NCBI GenBank assembly: GCA_963836355.1
Contig: CAWIJO010000018.1
Coordinates: 1 to 64,000, forward strand
DNA from: Palsa-506 sp963836355
GTDB lineage: Bacteria > Actinomycetota > Actinomycetes > Streptosporangiales > Streptosporangiaceae
Reading direction: 5' to 3'
Length of the DNA: 64,000 nucleotides
Below the pieces are notes generated by a model, which was given only the letters and a program-made list of their open reading frames with translations, made no database searches and was not told the origin of the DNA. Every line of letters starts with the position of its first letter. Positions within the stretch are counted from its first letter, which is position 1. Shown piece by piece: positions 43,657 to 53,123 of the stretch. Position numbers and translations under genes: made by a program.

Positions 43657-44388
43657 TCAGAAAGCGGGGCCAGGCTCCGTGGTGAACTGCTGCGGGTCAG
43701 AAACCAGTCCGCCGCTCAGGTTCTCGCGGGTGACCGCGAGCTGGTTCTGCGGGTTGTGGCTGCTGATGTTGACCGTCAGCGCCAGCGGGTGGCTGATGAA
43801 GGTGTCGCTGGCTGCGACCCACGGGCAGTAGTTCCCGGGAATCCGGCAGTCGCCGCCGAGCCCGTGCGCGGCGTCACCGACGAACAGCGTCCGGGTGCTG
43901 GCCCCGCAGGGCACCAGACGGAGGTTCTGCGCGACGCTGACGTGACGGAGGCCGACGCAAAGACCGGTCTCGTTGCTGTTCGGTGCGAAGTCCCCCTCGA
44001 ACACGTCCCAGAAGGGCGGGTAGGTCAGGCAGACATACGAGGTCGGGCTCAGCCCGGCACCGCCGTCGTTCGGGCAGAACTGGCCGAGGAAGCCGACGAA
44101 GCCGCCGGTGAAGTCCTCGTTTGTCTTGGAGTTGCCGGCCCGGCGCAGGTTGAGTGAGTGGCCGCTAGCGCCCCCGACGGCGTTCATGAGGAACGCGCCC
44201 GGCCCGGTGTTGTCGAGCTCCGCGCTGGAGATGTCGGTGCAGAGGCCGCCGCAGACCGTCGTGGCGTTCTTGATGTGATGCGGCTTCGTGGATGCGCTCG
44301 CGGCGCCGGCCGCCGCGAGGCCGAGGGACGTGGTGATCGCGGCCGAGGCCGCGACCAGACAGAGCCCCCTTGTAAAGCGGTTGCGCAT
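43657..44388 (-). CDS. Secreted protein of unknown function (243 aa)
   Basis: The ATG follows GGAAGGA. A Sec signal peptide is clear: MRNRFTRGLCLVAASAAITT, then a hydrophobic core and ASA-type cleavage near residue 33. The mature protein has about six cysteines in a disulfide-like pattern (TTVCGGLCTD, GQFCPNDGG, SYVCLTY, GLCVGLRH, LRLVPCGAST, GDCRIPGNYCPW) and a beta-rich C-terminus (PLALTVNISSHNPQNQLAVT, REN). It resembles small actinobacterial extracellular proteins with no known activity. The upstream AT-rich gap suggests that it is strongly regulated. Confidence 0.8.
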   Translation of the reverse strand: MRNRFTRGLCLVAASAAITTSLGLAAAGAASASTKPHHIKNATTVCGGLCTDISSAELDNTGPGAFLMNAVGGASGHSLNLRRAGNSKTNEDFTGGFVGFLGQFCPNDGGAGLSPTSYVCLTYPPFWDVFEGDFAPNSNETGLCVGLRHVSVAQNLRLVPCGASTRTLFVGDAAHGLGGDCRIPGNYCPWVAASDTFISHPLALTVNISSHNPQNQLAVTRENLSGGLVSDPQQFTTEPGPAF

Positions 44389-45016
44389 GGTGATTCCTTC
44401 CTGTGGTTTGCTGGGCCGGCCACCGTATCGGTGGCATGGGCGGTAAGGCTCGGGCCGGCCGCGGCTGGTGACGATGTTGGCTGTTGCTCGTTCTGCTCCC
44501 GCCCTGTCAGCCAGTGGTCGACACCTTACCATGAGTAGTCGCCCGCTTACTCAATGCGAGGACGTCCCCTGGGCCGGCATCTTCGCGGCTGACCAGACTT
44601 ACATGAGGTTGACGTGTCCCCGGTCAATTCGGTTGACGCGTTCCGGCGATTTCACTGAATTAATTTTCGGGCAGTTAATACAGGCTGAATAAATGTCTGA
44701 GTTTACCTCGGATTAATCAGTCTAATTTCTCCGGACAGGACCTCTGAAGCGATATACATTTTTCTCGTAATCAATATTAATACAAGATGATGTAGTATTC
44801 GATTTACGGCTCAATGGGGTGTAGCTGGCGCAAAGTCACCGCCCGCCCGGCGGGCGCGGGCGGGCGACGTGGCGGCGCGGCCGGCGGCCGGACGGCGGGC
44901 CGGCCCATGATCACGGAAGGTTTGCGGGGGTCAACCGCGCGGATTTACCACGATCATGGACAAGCCACCCCGCCCGGGCATTACCCGGTCAGGGCGACCG
45001 ATGAGCTGCCGGGCGG
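44389..45016. other. Long intergenic gap with an AT-rich core (44570-44812)
   Basis: The segment 44570-44812 is far lower in GC than anything around it. It contains two gttgacg copies (near 44609 and 44632) and the pair attaat/ttaat near 44660. No coding region is supported. It lies upstream of the secreted-protein gene and probably holds its promoter or binding sites for a nucleoid protein. Confidence 0.5.
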
Positions 45017-46165
45017 CTATCCGGCCGCGGATTGACCGTCACTCGCAGCGCCCAACTCGGCGGTGCCAGCGATCGCCTGGTCGACCGAGCCGGACAGGCT
45101 CTTCTTCACCGACTCCAGGATCGTCAGCCCCTGGCCGACCAGGCCAGCGGCGATCTCGCTGAGGCCATCCGCGCCGTTGAGCACGCTCACGTTCGCCCCG
45201 GCCAGGCCGCCTGCCGCCTCGCGCACGATCTGCGGCAGTTGGTCGATGAGCATCCGGTCGAGGGCGATCCGCTGGTGCGAGGCCGCCGCCTCAGCCTGGA
45301 GCGTGACTCGCTGGGCGTCGGCCTGCGCCAGGATGCGTACCTTCTCCGCCTCCGCCTCGGCGGGCCTGACCACCTCGGCGACAAGCTGCCGCTGCCGCAA
45401 TTCGGCGTGCCGGTGCGCCAGTTCGGTCTGCGCGGCCAGCACCCCCATCGTCGCCCGCGCCTCCGCGAGCGGTCCCGCCTGCGCGGCCTCCGCCTGGGCC
45501 TTGTCTATCTCCGCCTTGTACTGCGCCTGCACGACAGAGGTCTGCCTGGCGTACTCAGCCTGCTTACGCTGGGACTCCTGCTGGGCCTCGGCGGCGGCCT
45601 GGTTCGCCTGCGCCTGGGCGATCTGCGCCTGCCGCTGGATGGCCGCGTTGTGCGGCGCGGCCATCGCGTCGATGTAGCCGGAGTTCATGTCGTCGATGGA
45701 CTGAATCTGCAGCGAGTCGACGGTGAGGCCGATCTTCACCATCTCCGCCTTCGACCCGTCGAGCACCTCACTCGCCAGCTTCTGCCGCTCGGTGACGATT
45801 TCCTCGACCGTCATCGAGCCGATGATCGAGCGGAGGTGCCCAGCGAAGATCCGCCCGGTCAGCGTCGACATCTGATCCTGGTCCGACAGGAACCGCTGGC
45901 CCGCGTTGACGATGCTCTCCTCGTCGTTGCCGACCTTGAAGGCGATGACCGAGCGGACATTCAGCGTAATGCCCTGCTTTGTGACGCATTGCTCGGCGAC
46001 CTCGGCCTCGCACATGGCAAGAGTTAGGAAGCGGGTCTTGCGGAAAAACGGGAGAATAAAGGCGCCGTGACCGGTCACGACGCGGAACGGCGCGCCGTTG
46101 CGACCGTGCCTGCCACCAGATATCAGCATTGCCTCGTCAGGTGCCGGAACGCGGTAACCGAACAT
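45017..46165 (-). CDS. Flotillin/SPFH-domain protein
   Basis: This 382-aa protein starts MFGYRVPAPDEAMLISGGRH, with GGAG 8 nt upstream. The SPFH domain spans residues 10-200: FRVVTGHGAFILPFFRKTRF, TKQGITLNVRSVIAFKVGND and IFAGHLRSIIGSMTVEEIV. A long Ala/Gln/Glu coiled-coil follows (QAQIAQAQANQAAAEAQQES, HRHAELRQRQLVAEVVRPAE), the flotillin repeat region. Unlike many flotillins it has no N-terminal membrane helix, so association would be peripheral or by the hairpin in the SPFH domain. Its operon partner upstream is NfeD-like, the usual pairing. The role is membrane microdomain scaffolding. Confidence 0.9.
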   Translation of the reverse strand: MFGYRVPAPDEAMLISGGRHGRNGAPFRVVTGHGAFILPFFRKTRFLTLAMCEAEVAEQCVTKQGITLNVRSVIAFKVGNDEESIVNAGQRFLSDQDQMSTLTGRIFAGHLRSIIGSMTVEEIVTERQKLASEVLDGSKAEMVKIGLTVDSLQIQSIDDMNSGYIDAMAAPHNAAIQRQAQIAQAQANQAAAEAQQESQRKQAEYARQTSVVQAQYKAEIDKAQAEAAQAGPLAEARATMGVLAAQTELAHRHAELRQRQLVAEVVRPAEAEAEKVRILAQADAQRVTLQAEAAASHQRIALDRMLIDQLPQIVREAAGGLAGANVSVLNGADGLSEIAAGLVGQGLTILESVKKSLSGSVDQAIAGTAELGAASDGQSAAG

Positions 46166-46333
46166 GTCGCATCTCCATGGAATTGCCGGGGACAATTATC
46201 CCCAGACGGTTATTGCTTACTCGTCCCGTTAGGACTGGCTGCCAGTCCGGTAAGGCCCGCCGCCCGCTGCTGGCCGGCCGCGACAGGCGCACCGCGGACC
46301 GGGGGTGGTCCTGAGTGCCGGGCAGGGGTCGCA

Positions 46334-46588
46334 TCACGTCCACCGCCCGCTCGTCTCATCCAGCAGCGGGCCGGTCGGGTCGGTCCACTCGCTGACGTCC
46401 ACGGACCTGGTGCCATGCGATTCGATGACCAGCACCGTGGCGCCCTTGGCGATCGGCTCCGGGGACCAGGCGATGTAGCACTCGGACCCGCCACGGATCT
46501 TGACCTGCACTTCTCCGGGACCGCGAGGACCTCGCGTGGCGATCGTCAGAACGCCGATGGAGCCGATGAGGGACTCTTCCCGAGGCAT
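46334..46588 (-). CDS. Small NfeD-like OB-fold protein
   Basis: This 84-aa protein has AGGAG upstream. It reads SLIGSIGVLTIATRGPRGPG, EVQVKIRGGSECYIAWSPEP, then PIAKGATVLVIESHGTRSVD and VSEW. This is the five-stranded C-terminal OB domain of NfeD without its membrane helices (GxxGxaxt...v.i.g...ya.s.epi.kG..V.V). It lies 168 bp upstream of the flotillin gene on the same strand. Soluble NfeD-type proteins bind SPFH proteins, so it is the likely flotillin partner. Confidence 0.75.
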   Translation of the reverse strand: MPREESLIGSIGVLTIATRGPRGPGEVQVKIRGGSECYIAWSPEPIAKGATVLVIESHGTRSVDVSEWTDPTGPLLDETSGRWT

Positions 46589-46709
46589 GACAGCCACTCC
46601 TCATACCACCCCAGACCTGGCTGCTCACACTATCGCCGTCTGCGTCCCAGAGCGACTGGCAGCTCTTCAGGTTCTGCGCGCCACGGAGCCCGGCTGTGCT
46701 GCTCAGGCC

Positions 46710-47120
46710 TTAGCGGCCCAGCGCCGCGGTCACGTCGATTTCGACGAGCTGGCCGGTGAAACCGAGCTGGGCCACGCCGAGCAGCGTGCTCGCCGAATCC
46801 AGCGCCGCTGCGATTGAAGACTCGCGCAGGATGCGCCATACCGCGGCGAGATCCGGCTGCTCCGCCGACGCCACGTAGATCACCGTGCGGACCACGTCAG
46901 CCGGCGTCGCCCCAGCGCTCGCCAGGGCAATCTCGATGTTGCTGACTACCTGACCGACCTGAGCCTGCAGGTCGCCCGGGCCGGTCAGCTCGCCATCCGC
47001 GTCCAGCGGGCACTGCCCGGCGAGGAACACCAGCCGGGCCGCATCGACACTGGTCACGTGATGATAGCCAGGCGTCTCATGCAGGCCAGCGGGATTCGAT
47101 AGCTCAGGCATGCGCACCAT
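46710..47120 (-). CDS. RidA/YjgF-family protein
   Basis: This 136-aa protein reads SNPAGLHETPGYHHVTSVDA, RLVFLAGQCPLDADGELTGP, DLQAQVGQVVSNIEIALASA, ATPADVVRTVIYVASAEQPD and VEIDVTAAL. The length and order of conserved segments fit RidA proteins. The Arg that binds the carboxylate in true imine deaminases is not where expected (VIYVAS), so it may belong to another Rid subgroup. The usual reaction is hydrolysis of reactive enamine/imine intermediates. ATG 47120 and ATG 47111 are both possible starts. Confidence 0.85.
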   Translation of the reverse strand: MVRMPELSNPAGLHETPGYHHVTSVDAARLVFLAGQCPLDADGELTGPGDLQAQVGQVVSNIEIALASAGATPADVVRTVIYVASAEQPDLAAVWRILRESSIAAALDSASTLLGVAQLGFTGQLVEIDVTAALGR

Positions 47121-47354
47121 TGTGGCCGACTTGCGTTCCCGGCCAGAAAGCGGAGGTACGCCAGGGAACTGCTCACCTGACTGCGCCAGCCCCGCCAGTC
47201 CGCTCCCTGCTCCTGGCCGACCCGCCCGGACCACCGGGCCGGCCAGCATTGTCCTGGGCAGGCCCCGGGAAGCTGCCGCGTGCTGGCAGTGTTGACACTG
47301 TCCGCGGGCTGCCGCCCGCGTTGATATCGCCGACCACGGAGAGGCTGACTGTTC

Positions 47355-48149
47355 ATGGCGGATGCCGTGCCGGAGACAACCACCGCGGCCCTGGACGACC
47401 CATTCGCCGTGCTGGCCGGGCCGCTGGCGGGCACCTCGCGGCTGTCGCTTGAGGTCACCGAGGCGGTCCCGCTGACGCCGCACATGCGCCGCCTGCGGTT
47501 CACCGCGCCGCAGCTCGCCAGCTTCGGCTACGCCCCTGGCCAGGACGTGATGCTGCTTGTCGGCGTCGACGGCAACCGGCCGGTGCGCAGGCGTTACACC
47601 ATCCGCGCCCTGGACCAGGCCGGCCGGACCCTCACCCTCGACGTCGTGCTGCACGGGGATGGCCCGGGCGAGCGCTGGGTGCGGGCGGCTCAGCCAGGAG
47701 ACATGATCGAGGCGATCGGGCCGCGGGGGAAGATCACCACCGCGGAAGCGGCGGACTGGCACCTCTTCGTCGGCGACGAGTCGGCGCTGCCCGCAGTCTT
47801 CCGGATGGCCGAGTCACTGCCTCACCGCGTCCCGGCGCGGGTGCTGCTCGAGATTCCCGGGCCCGAGGATGAGCAGGACCTGCATGCCGCGGCCAGCGCG
47901 CACGTCACCTGGCTGCACCGGACGGGCGGCCCGGCCGGCCAGCCGGACGCGCTGGCGGCGGCCACCGGGCAGCTACCGCTGCCGGCCGGGCGCGGCCATG
48001 CCTACCTGCTCGGCGAGGCGAAGGTGGTCGCGCGGCTCCGCGAGGTGCTGGCCGGCCGGGGCCTCGAAGCGGACCAGGTCTCGCCGAAGGCCTACTGGGG
48101 CCGCGGCCGGGCAAACGCCAGCCACGGCGAGCCTGCCAAGGACTCCTGA
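47355..48149 (+). CDS. Siderophore-interacting protein (FAD-binding)
   Basis: This 264-aa protein reads LTPHMRRLRFTAPQLASFGY, PGQDVMLLV, then PVRRRYTIRALD (the RxYT flavin-binding motif) and PGERWVRAAQPGD. GPRGK follows, with the NAD(P)-site segment HLFVGDESALPAVFRMAES. The C-terminus has AYLLGEAKVVARLREVLAGR and SPKAYWGRGRANASHGEP, close to the family's YWRxGR end. These enzymes reduce Fe(III)-siderophores in the cytoplasm. There is no siderophore transporter nearby. Start ATG 47355. Confidence 0.9.
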   Translation: MADAVPETTTAALDDPFAVLAGPLAGTSRLSLEVTEAVPLTPHMRRLRFTAPQLASFGYAPGQDVMLLVGVDGNRPVRRRYTIRALDQAGRTLTLDVVLHGDGPGERWVRAAQPGDMIEAIGPRGKITTAEAADWHLFVGDESALPAVFRMAESLPHRVPARVLLEIPGPEDEQDLHAAASAHVTWLHRTGGPAGQPDALAAATGQLPLPAGRGHAYLLGEAKVVARLREVLAGRGLEADQVSPKAYWGRGRANASHGEPAKDS

Positions 48150-48199
48150 GGCAATCGGCTACGCACGGGACTCCTGTGTTTCGGCCCGCCAGGCCACGC

Positions 48200-49156
48200 T
48201 TAGCCGGACTGCACCGGCCAGTGCTCGCCGGTGGCGGCCCGGATCTCGGCCGGGCCGGGCATACCCGCCTGGGCGCCCTGGCGGGTAGTAGCCGTCGCGC
48301 CAGCCGCGCAGGCGGCCCGCAGCGCGGCGGCCGGGGCAACCCCCGCGGCCAGCGTCACGGCCAGCGCGGCCACGAACGTATCGCCGGCCCCGACGGCATC
48401 GACGCTGCCGACGCGGAACCCGGCTACCTGCTGGCTGCCCGCCTGGCCGGCCAGCACGGCGCCCTGCGCGCCTGCCGTGACTACCGCGTGCCTGGCACCC
48501 ATCGCGGCAAGGACGGCCGCCGCGTCGGCCGCATCCCGCAGGCCGGTCACGCTGCGGCCAAGCAGCGCAGCGGCCTCCGACTCGTTGACCACCAGCCAGT
48601 CGACCCCGGCCGCCAGCAGCGCCGCCGCGCCCGGCGGCACCGGAGCGAGATTCAGCAGGCAGGGCGGTCGCCGGACCGCCGGACCGGCGGGCAGCTGTCC
48701 GCCGCCGAGCACCGCGGCGAGCACGTCCGCCGGGATCTCCGCGGACAGCACCAGCATGTCGGCCGGCCCGGCCAGCGCGGCCGCGGTTTCCTCCGCCCCG
48801 GCCAGGCCGTTCGCCCCCGGCGCGACCGTGATCATGTTCTCGCCGGCCGCGTCAACGGTGATCAGGGCGAGCCCGGTGGCGGTCCCGGGGATGGCACGGA
48901 CCGGTGCCAGGTCGATGCCCTCAGCGCGGAGCGCGGCCGTGATCTGGCCGCCGAACTCGTCGTCCCCGACGCAGCCGGCCATCCGCACGGCGCCGCCGAG
49001 CCGCGCCGCCGCGACGGCCTGATTGGCGCCCTTGCCGCCGGGCCCGGTCACCGCGGCGGCGCCAAGGACGGTCTCGCCCGGAACTGGCAGCCGGCTAACG
49101 GAGACCGAGATGTCCATGTTCAGGCTGCCGACGACGGTCAGCCGCGGTGGCAGCTG
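48200..49156 (-). CDS. rbsK: Ribokinase
   Basis: The ATG follows AGGAGGAG. The 318-aa protein reads LTVVGSLNMDISVSVSRLPV, PGETVLG and GPGGKGANQAVAAARLGGAV (the PfkB signature 1), then NESEAAALLGR. The catalytic end is GSVDAVGAGDTFVAALAVTL (PfkB signature 2, catalytic Asp in GAGD). It phosphorylates D-ribose to ribose 5-phosphate. It is a single gene with no rbs transporter in the window. It could feed on ribose released from nucleosides, or on the adenosyl-hopanoid branch, but that link is speculation. Confidence 0.9.
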   Translation of the reverse strand, partial: QLPPRLTVVGSLNMDISVSVSRLPVPGETVLGAAAVTGPGGKGANQAVAAARLGGAVRMAGCVGDDEFGGQITAALRAEGIDLAPVRAIPGTATGLALITVDAAGENMITVAPGANGLAGAEETAAALAGPADMLVLSAEIPADVLAAVLGGGQLPAGPAVRRPPCLLNLAPVPPGAAALLAAGVDWLVVNESEAAALLGRSVTGLRDAADAAAVLAAMGARHAVVTAGAQGAVLAGQAGSQQVAGFRVGSVDAVGAGDTFVAALAVTLAAGVAPAAALRAACAAGATATTRQGAQAGMPGPAEIRAATGEHWPVQSG

Positions 49157-49295
49157 CATCCTGCTCCTCCTGCCCGGGAAGTCGCACGCCAGCGGTGCCG
49201 CCGGCCTGGCTGCGCGGTCAAAGTCAACCACGCCCGGCTATGCCCCGGCGCCTGTCTAGCCCCGGGCCGCACCAGGCCAGCCGGCCCGTGGCCAG

Positions 49296-50819
49296 TCAGC
49301 CCGGGCTGCACCAGGTGGCGACGGCGGCTCGCGCCTCGGCGGCCCGCAGGCCGGCATCGCGCTGATCGGATGCCCAGGCTATGTACCCGTCCGGCCGGAC
49401 GAGCATCGTGGCCGGCAGCCGCGCACCCGCGCAGTGCCGGTACCGCACCAGCTTGACATGGCCGGGCAGGACCGCACCGCCAGCCGCCGCCAGCTGGCCG
49501 CCGGGGGCCTCAAGCAGCGCGAACTTGCCTTCGCGGAAAAGACCGTACAGCCGTGCGCCAGTGCCGTCCGGCAGCGTCAGCCGACCGGGCGGCAGCCGCA
49601 CTCCGGCTAGCCGGTGCCCGCCAGGCGCCGGGCCATTTTCCTGCTGAAACGGGGTGACCGGGGCCGGCGGATACCGGACAGCGACTCCCGAGTAGGTGGC
49701 GGCCAGCCACGACTGCACCGGCGGCAGCGGAGCGATCAGCCGGTGCGCCACCCAGCGCCTGGCCCGTCGCGGTGTCGTCCTGGCCGTGTTGAGCCGGAAC
49801 TGCCGCCCGGTCAACGCCAGCACGGCGGCACCGACCGGATGCCGTTCGGCGTGATAGGAGTCGAGCAGCCAGTCCGGCGCCCAGCCGGACGCCGCGGCGC
49901 CGAGCTTCCAGCCCAGGTTCACCGCGTCTTGCAGCCCGGTGTTCATGCCCTGGGCGCCGGCCGGCGAATGCGTGTGCGCCGCGTCTCCGGCAAGCAGGAT
50001 CCGGCCCTGGCGGTAGCTGGGGACCTGCCGGCTCTCGCTGCGGTACCGGCCCGACCAGTACATGCCCCTGGGGCCGAAGTCGCGCCCGGTGACGTGCACC
50101 AGGCTGGTCCGCACTTCATCCAGGGTCACCGGCTCGGTCACCGGAACGTCCGCCCGCCGGTAGTCGTAAAGCACCGTCCGGCACGTCCCGTCGCGGAACG
50201 GGAAGACCAGCAGCATGCCGTTCTCCGACAGGTCTCCGTAGGAGTCGTTCATCGGCAGCCCGTCAAGGTACAGGTCGGCCAGGATCACCGAGCCTGGGTT
50301 GGGCGCGCCGGGGAACGGCATGCCCAGGCTGCGCCGGACAAAGCTGCGAATGCCGTCGCAGGCCACCAGGTACTCGGCCCGCTCGGCCCGGCCGTCCGCC
50401 AGCGCTATCCGGACTTCGCTGTCGTCCTGCTCGACGCGAACGATCTCGGACGACCAGCGGACCTCCGCGCCGAGTTCGGCGGCCCTGGCGGCGAGCAGGC
50501 TCTCGATCTTGCTCTGCGGCATGTCGAGGAGGTACGGGAAATCCGAATTGAGCCGGCCGAATCTGATCATCGCGCCTCTCGGTCCGAGCGGAAAGGACGG
50601 CACGGCGAGCCCGGCCTCGGTAAATACAGCCGCCTGGCCCCGCAGATCGAGCATTTCCATGCTCCTGGCGTGCAGGCAGATCGCCCGTGAATCCGCACGG
50701 AACCCATTCCGTCGCTCGAGCACCACGCACCGCAGGCCGGCCAGCGCAAGTTCCGATGCGAGCGCCAGTCCGGTCGGCCCGGCTCCTGCCACGATCACGC
50801 CGGGGCGCGCGGCGGCCAT
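49296..50819 (-). CDS. FAD-dependent aromatic monooxygenase (PHBH family)
   Basis: The ATG follows GAGGAGG. The 507-aa protein has GVIVAGAGPTGLALASELAL (GxGxxG), the DG motif AEYLVACDGIRSFVRRSLGM and RILLAGDAAHTHSPAGAQG (GD motif), then MNTGLQDAVNLGWKLGAAAS. A thioredoxin-like C-terminal domain follows (LPGHVKLVRYRH, LVRPDGYIAWASD), the layout of MhpA/RdmE/PgaE-type hydroxylases. It hydroxylates a phenolic or polyketide ring with NAD(P)H and O2. There are no pathway genes beside it, so the substrate is unknown. Confidence 0.9.
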   Translation of the reverse strand: MAAARPGVIVAGAGPTGLALASELALAGLRCVVLERRNGFRADSRAICLHARSMEMLDLRGQAAVFTEAGLAVPSFPLGPRGAMIRFGRLNSDFPYLLDMPQSKIESLLAARAAELGAEVRWSSEIVRVEQDDSEVRIALADGRAERAEYLVACDGIRSFVRRSLGMPFPGAPNPGSVILADLYLDGLPMNDSYGDLSENGMLLVFPFRDGTCRTVLYDYRRADVPVTEPVTLDEVRTSLVHVTGRDFGPRGMYWSGRYRSESRQVPSYRQGRILLAGDAAHTHSPAGAQGMNTGLQDAVNLGWKLGAAASGWAPDWLLDSYHAERHPVGAAVLALTGRQFRLNTARTTPRRARRWVAHRLIAPLPPVQSWLAATYSGVAVRYPPAPVTPFQQENGPAPGGHRLAGVRLPPGRLTLPDGTGARLYGLFREGKFALLEAPGGQLAAAGGAVLPGHVKLVRYRHCAGARLPATMLVRPDGYIAWASDQRDAGLRAAEARAAVATWCSPG

Positions 50820-51050
50820 TCATCCTCCTCGCCTTTCGGTACCGGACCTGCCAAGATGTCCGGGCCGGCCGGGGCAGCAGCGGGGGCCGCGCCCAGCTCG
50901 CTGAGCACGTTCGCAGCGGGCTGAGCCCGCCAGGTGGGCACAGAGACTCCGAGACAAGCTAAGCCAACAGCCCGTTCTTTCTCAATATGGGCGGAGCTGT
51001 TCCATAATTGGGTGATCAGTCGACGACTGCGGCGGAAGGGGGCGCTTGCC

Positions 51051-53111
51051 GTGACGTCCGGTATTACCACGGAGATGTCAGCGCTCCTGTCGAACGCCTC
51101 AGCGCGGACGCTGATCCTCGGCATCGACAAGAGCGGGCGCATCATCCAGCATGACCGCAATGCGGCCGATATCCTCTCATTCCCGCGTGATGCGCTGCTC
51201 GGCGCCGAGATCAGCGACCTGCTGGCCGATCCGGCCGCGCACGCGGCGACGCTTGACGGCCTGCTCGGCGCGGCGCTGGCGGACCGCGAGGGCACCGCGG
51301 TCCTGACGCTGCTGACGGGTCCTGGCGGGCACGTCGACTCGGTGGTCACCCTGCAGCCCATGCGGTCCAATGACCCCAATCTCGCCGCGCTGGCGCTGCT
51401 GCGCATCCCGCCGCCGTCCGAGGGGCGGTTCCTCGACCCCGCGGTGATGCGCCACGCGCTGCTCGATGGCGCGTTCAAGCGGATCGGCGGGGCGCTGGAC
51501 ATCGACCAGCTGGCGCGCGAGTTCGTCAATATCCTGGTCCCGCACTTCGCCAACTCGGCCGGGCTGCTGGTACTGGAGAGCCTGGTCGCCGGGGACGAGC
51601 TGCCGATGGAATCGCCGGACGGATCGCACCTGCTGCGGCGGCTCGCAGTCGCCTATGACGACGGCGATCCGAGCTGGGATGCGGCGTTCCCGACCGGCGA
51701 GATCCTGCGCTATCCGCCGGGCACGCCCTATACGCGCTGCATGGACACCGGCCAGCCGGTCCGCGAGAGCAGCCTCGGCGGCGCGAATGCCACCCGGATC
51801 GCCACGTCCTGGCTGCGCCGGCCGGTGGCCAGGCTGCTGTCCGGCAGGTCCATGCTGCTGCTGCCGCTGATCGCGCGGGATGTGACGCTCGGCTTCTTCG
51901 TCTGCACCCGCGGCGAGGACTACCGCCGGTTCGACGCCTACGACACCGAGACCGGGATGGAGTTTGCCGCCCGGGCGGCGATCTTCATCGACAACGCCCG
52001 CCGGTACAGCCGGGAACGTGCCACCGCGCTCACCCTGCAGCGCAGCCTGCTGCCGACCGGGCTGTCCGCGCCGTCATCGGTCGAGGTGCGCCACCGCTAC
52101 CTGCCGGGCAGCAAGATGATCGAGGTCGGCGGCGACTGGTACGAGTCGATCGCGCTGCCGGGCGGGCGGGTCGCGCTCGTCGTCGGCGACGTCGCCGGGC
52201 ATGGCGTGCGCGCCGCCGTCACCATGGGCAGGCTGCGGACCGCGATCCACACGCTGGCCATGCTGGAGATGCCGCCTGCGCAGACCCTGCAGCAGCTGAA
52301 CGAGCTGATGCAGGAACTCGGCGAGCGCGAACCGCACTTCGCCACCTGCGTCTACGGGATCTTCGACGCGGTGTCCGGGACGCTGGAGGTCGCGTCGGCC
52401 GGCCACCTGCCCCCGCTGCTCGTCCGGCCGGACGACACCATCGAGTTCCTCGACGTCTCACCCGCGCCGCCGCTCGGCGTCGGCACCGGGCCCATCCAGA
52501 GCAGGTCGATCAAGATCGACGATGGCAGCCTGCTGGTCCTCTATACCGACGGGCTGGTGGAGAACAGGAACCGCGACATCGACGAGGGGCTGCGGCTGCT
52601 CGGCGAGATATTCGGCCCCGGCGCCGCCCGCCGCCCGCTGGAGGACCTCTGCCGGGCGGCCCTGGCCAGCGTCTACGCGGATCATCAGCGGGACGACATC
52701 GCGCTGCTCATCGCGCGGCTGAACCGGCTCGCTCCGGAACGGCACGTCAGCTGGACGCTGCCACCCGAGCTGACGTCCGCGCGCCGGGCGCGCGGGCTCA
52801 TCCGGCGGCCGCTGACCCGGTGGGAGCTTGTCGACCTCATCCCGGTCACCGAGTTGCTGGTGTCCGAGCTGGTCACGAACGCGGTCAGGTACGCGCAGGG
52901 CACGATCGGGCTGCGGCTGGTCCTCGAGGGCGGCCTCGTCTGCGAGGTGCTGGACAATTCCGCGGCGCTGCCCAGGCTCCGCAGTCCCGGCAACGAGGAC
53001 GAGCGCGGCCGGGGCTTGCAGGTGGTCAGCCAGATGGCACAGCGCTGGGGCACCCGCCGGACGACCGCAGGCAAGGTCGTCTGGTCCGAGCAGTCGATCC
53101 CCCGCCGCTAG
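51051..53111 (+). CDS. SpoIIE-type PP2C phosphatase with PAS, GAF and HATPase domains
   Basis: I choose GTG 51051 (TSGITTEMSALLSNASARTL) with GGAAGGGGG upstream; a longer start at 50934 is less likely. Order of domains: PAS-like (residues 10-110, LILGIDKSGRIIQHDRNAAD), GAF (about 150-330, LLLPLIARDVTLGFFVCTRG), SpoIIE phosphatase (about 350-560, VGGDWYESIALPGGRVALVV, GDVAGHGVRAAVTMGRLRTA, LLVLYTDGLVENRNRDIDEG) and a HATPase/RsbW-like C-terminus (ELLVSELVTNAVRYAQG, DERGRGLQVVSQMAQRWGTR). It would dephosphorylate an anti-sigma-factor antagonist in response to a signal and may also carry the anti-sigma kinase activity. Confidence 0.9.
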   Translation: MTSGITTEMSALLSNASARTLILGIDKSGRIIQHDRNAADILSFPRDALLGAEISDLLADPAAHAATLDGLLGAALADREGTAVLTLLTGPGGHVDSVVTLQPMRSNDPNLAALALLRIPPPSEGRFLDPAVMRHALLDGAFKRIGGALDIDQLAREFVNILVPHFANSAGLLVLESLVAGDELPMESPDGSHLLRRLAVAYDDGDPSWDAAFPTGEILRYPPGTPYTRCMDTGQPVRESSLGGANATRIATSWLRRPVARLLSGRSMLLLPLIARDVTLGFFVCTRGEDYRRFDAYDTETGMEFAARAAIFIDNARRYSRERATALTLQRSLLPTGLSAPSSVEVRHRYLPGSKMIEVGGDWYESIALPGGRVALVVGDVAGHGVRAAVTMGRLRTAIHTLAMLEMPPAQTLQQLNELMQELGEREPHFATCVYGIFDAVSGTLEVASAGHLPPLLVRPDDTIEFLDVSPAPPLGVGTGPIQSRSIKIDDGSLLVLYTDGLVENRNRDIDEGLRLLGEIFGPGAARRPLEDLCRAALASVYADHQRDDIALLIARLNRLAPERHVSWTLPPELTSARRARGLIRRPLTRWELVDLIPVTELLVSELVTNAVRYAQGTIGLRLVLEGGLVCEVLDNSAALPRLRSPGNEDERGRGLQVVSQMAQRWGTRRTTAGKVVWSEQSIPRR

Positions 53112-53123
53112 CCAGCCCGGCCG

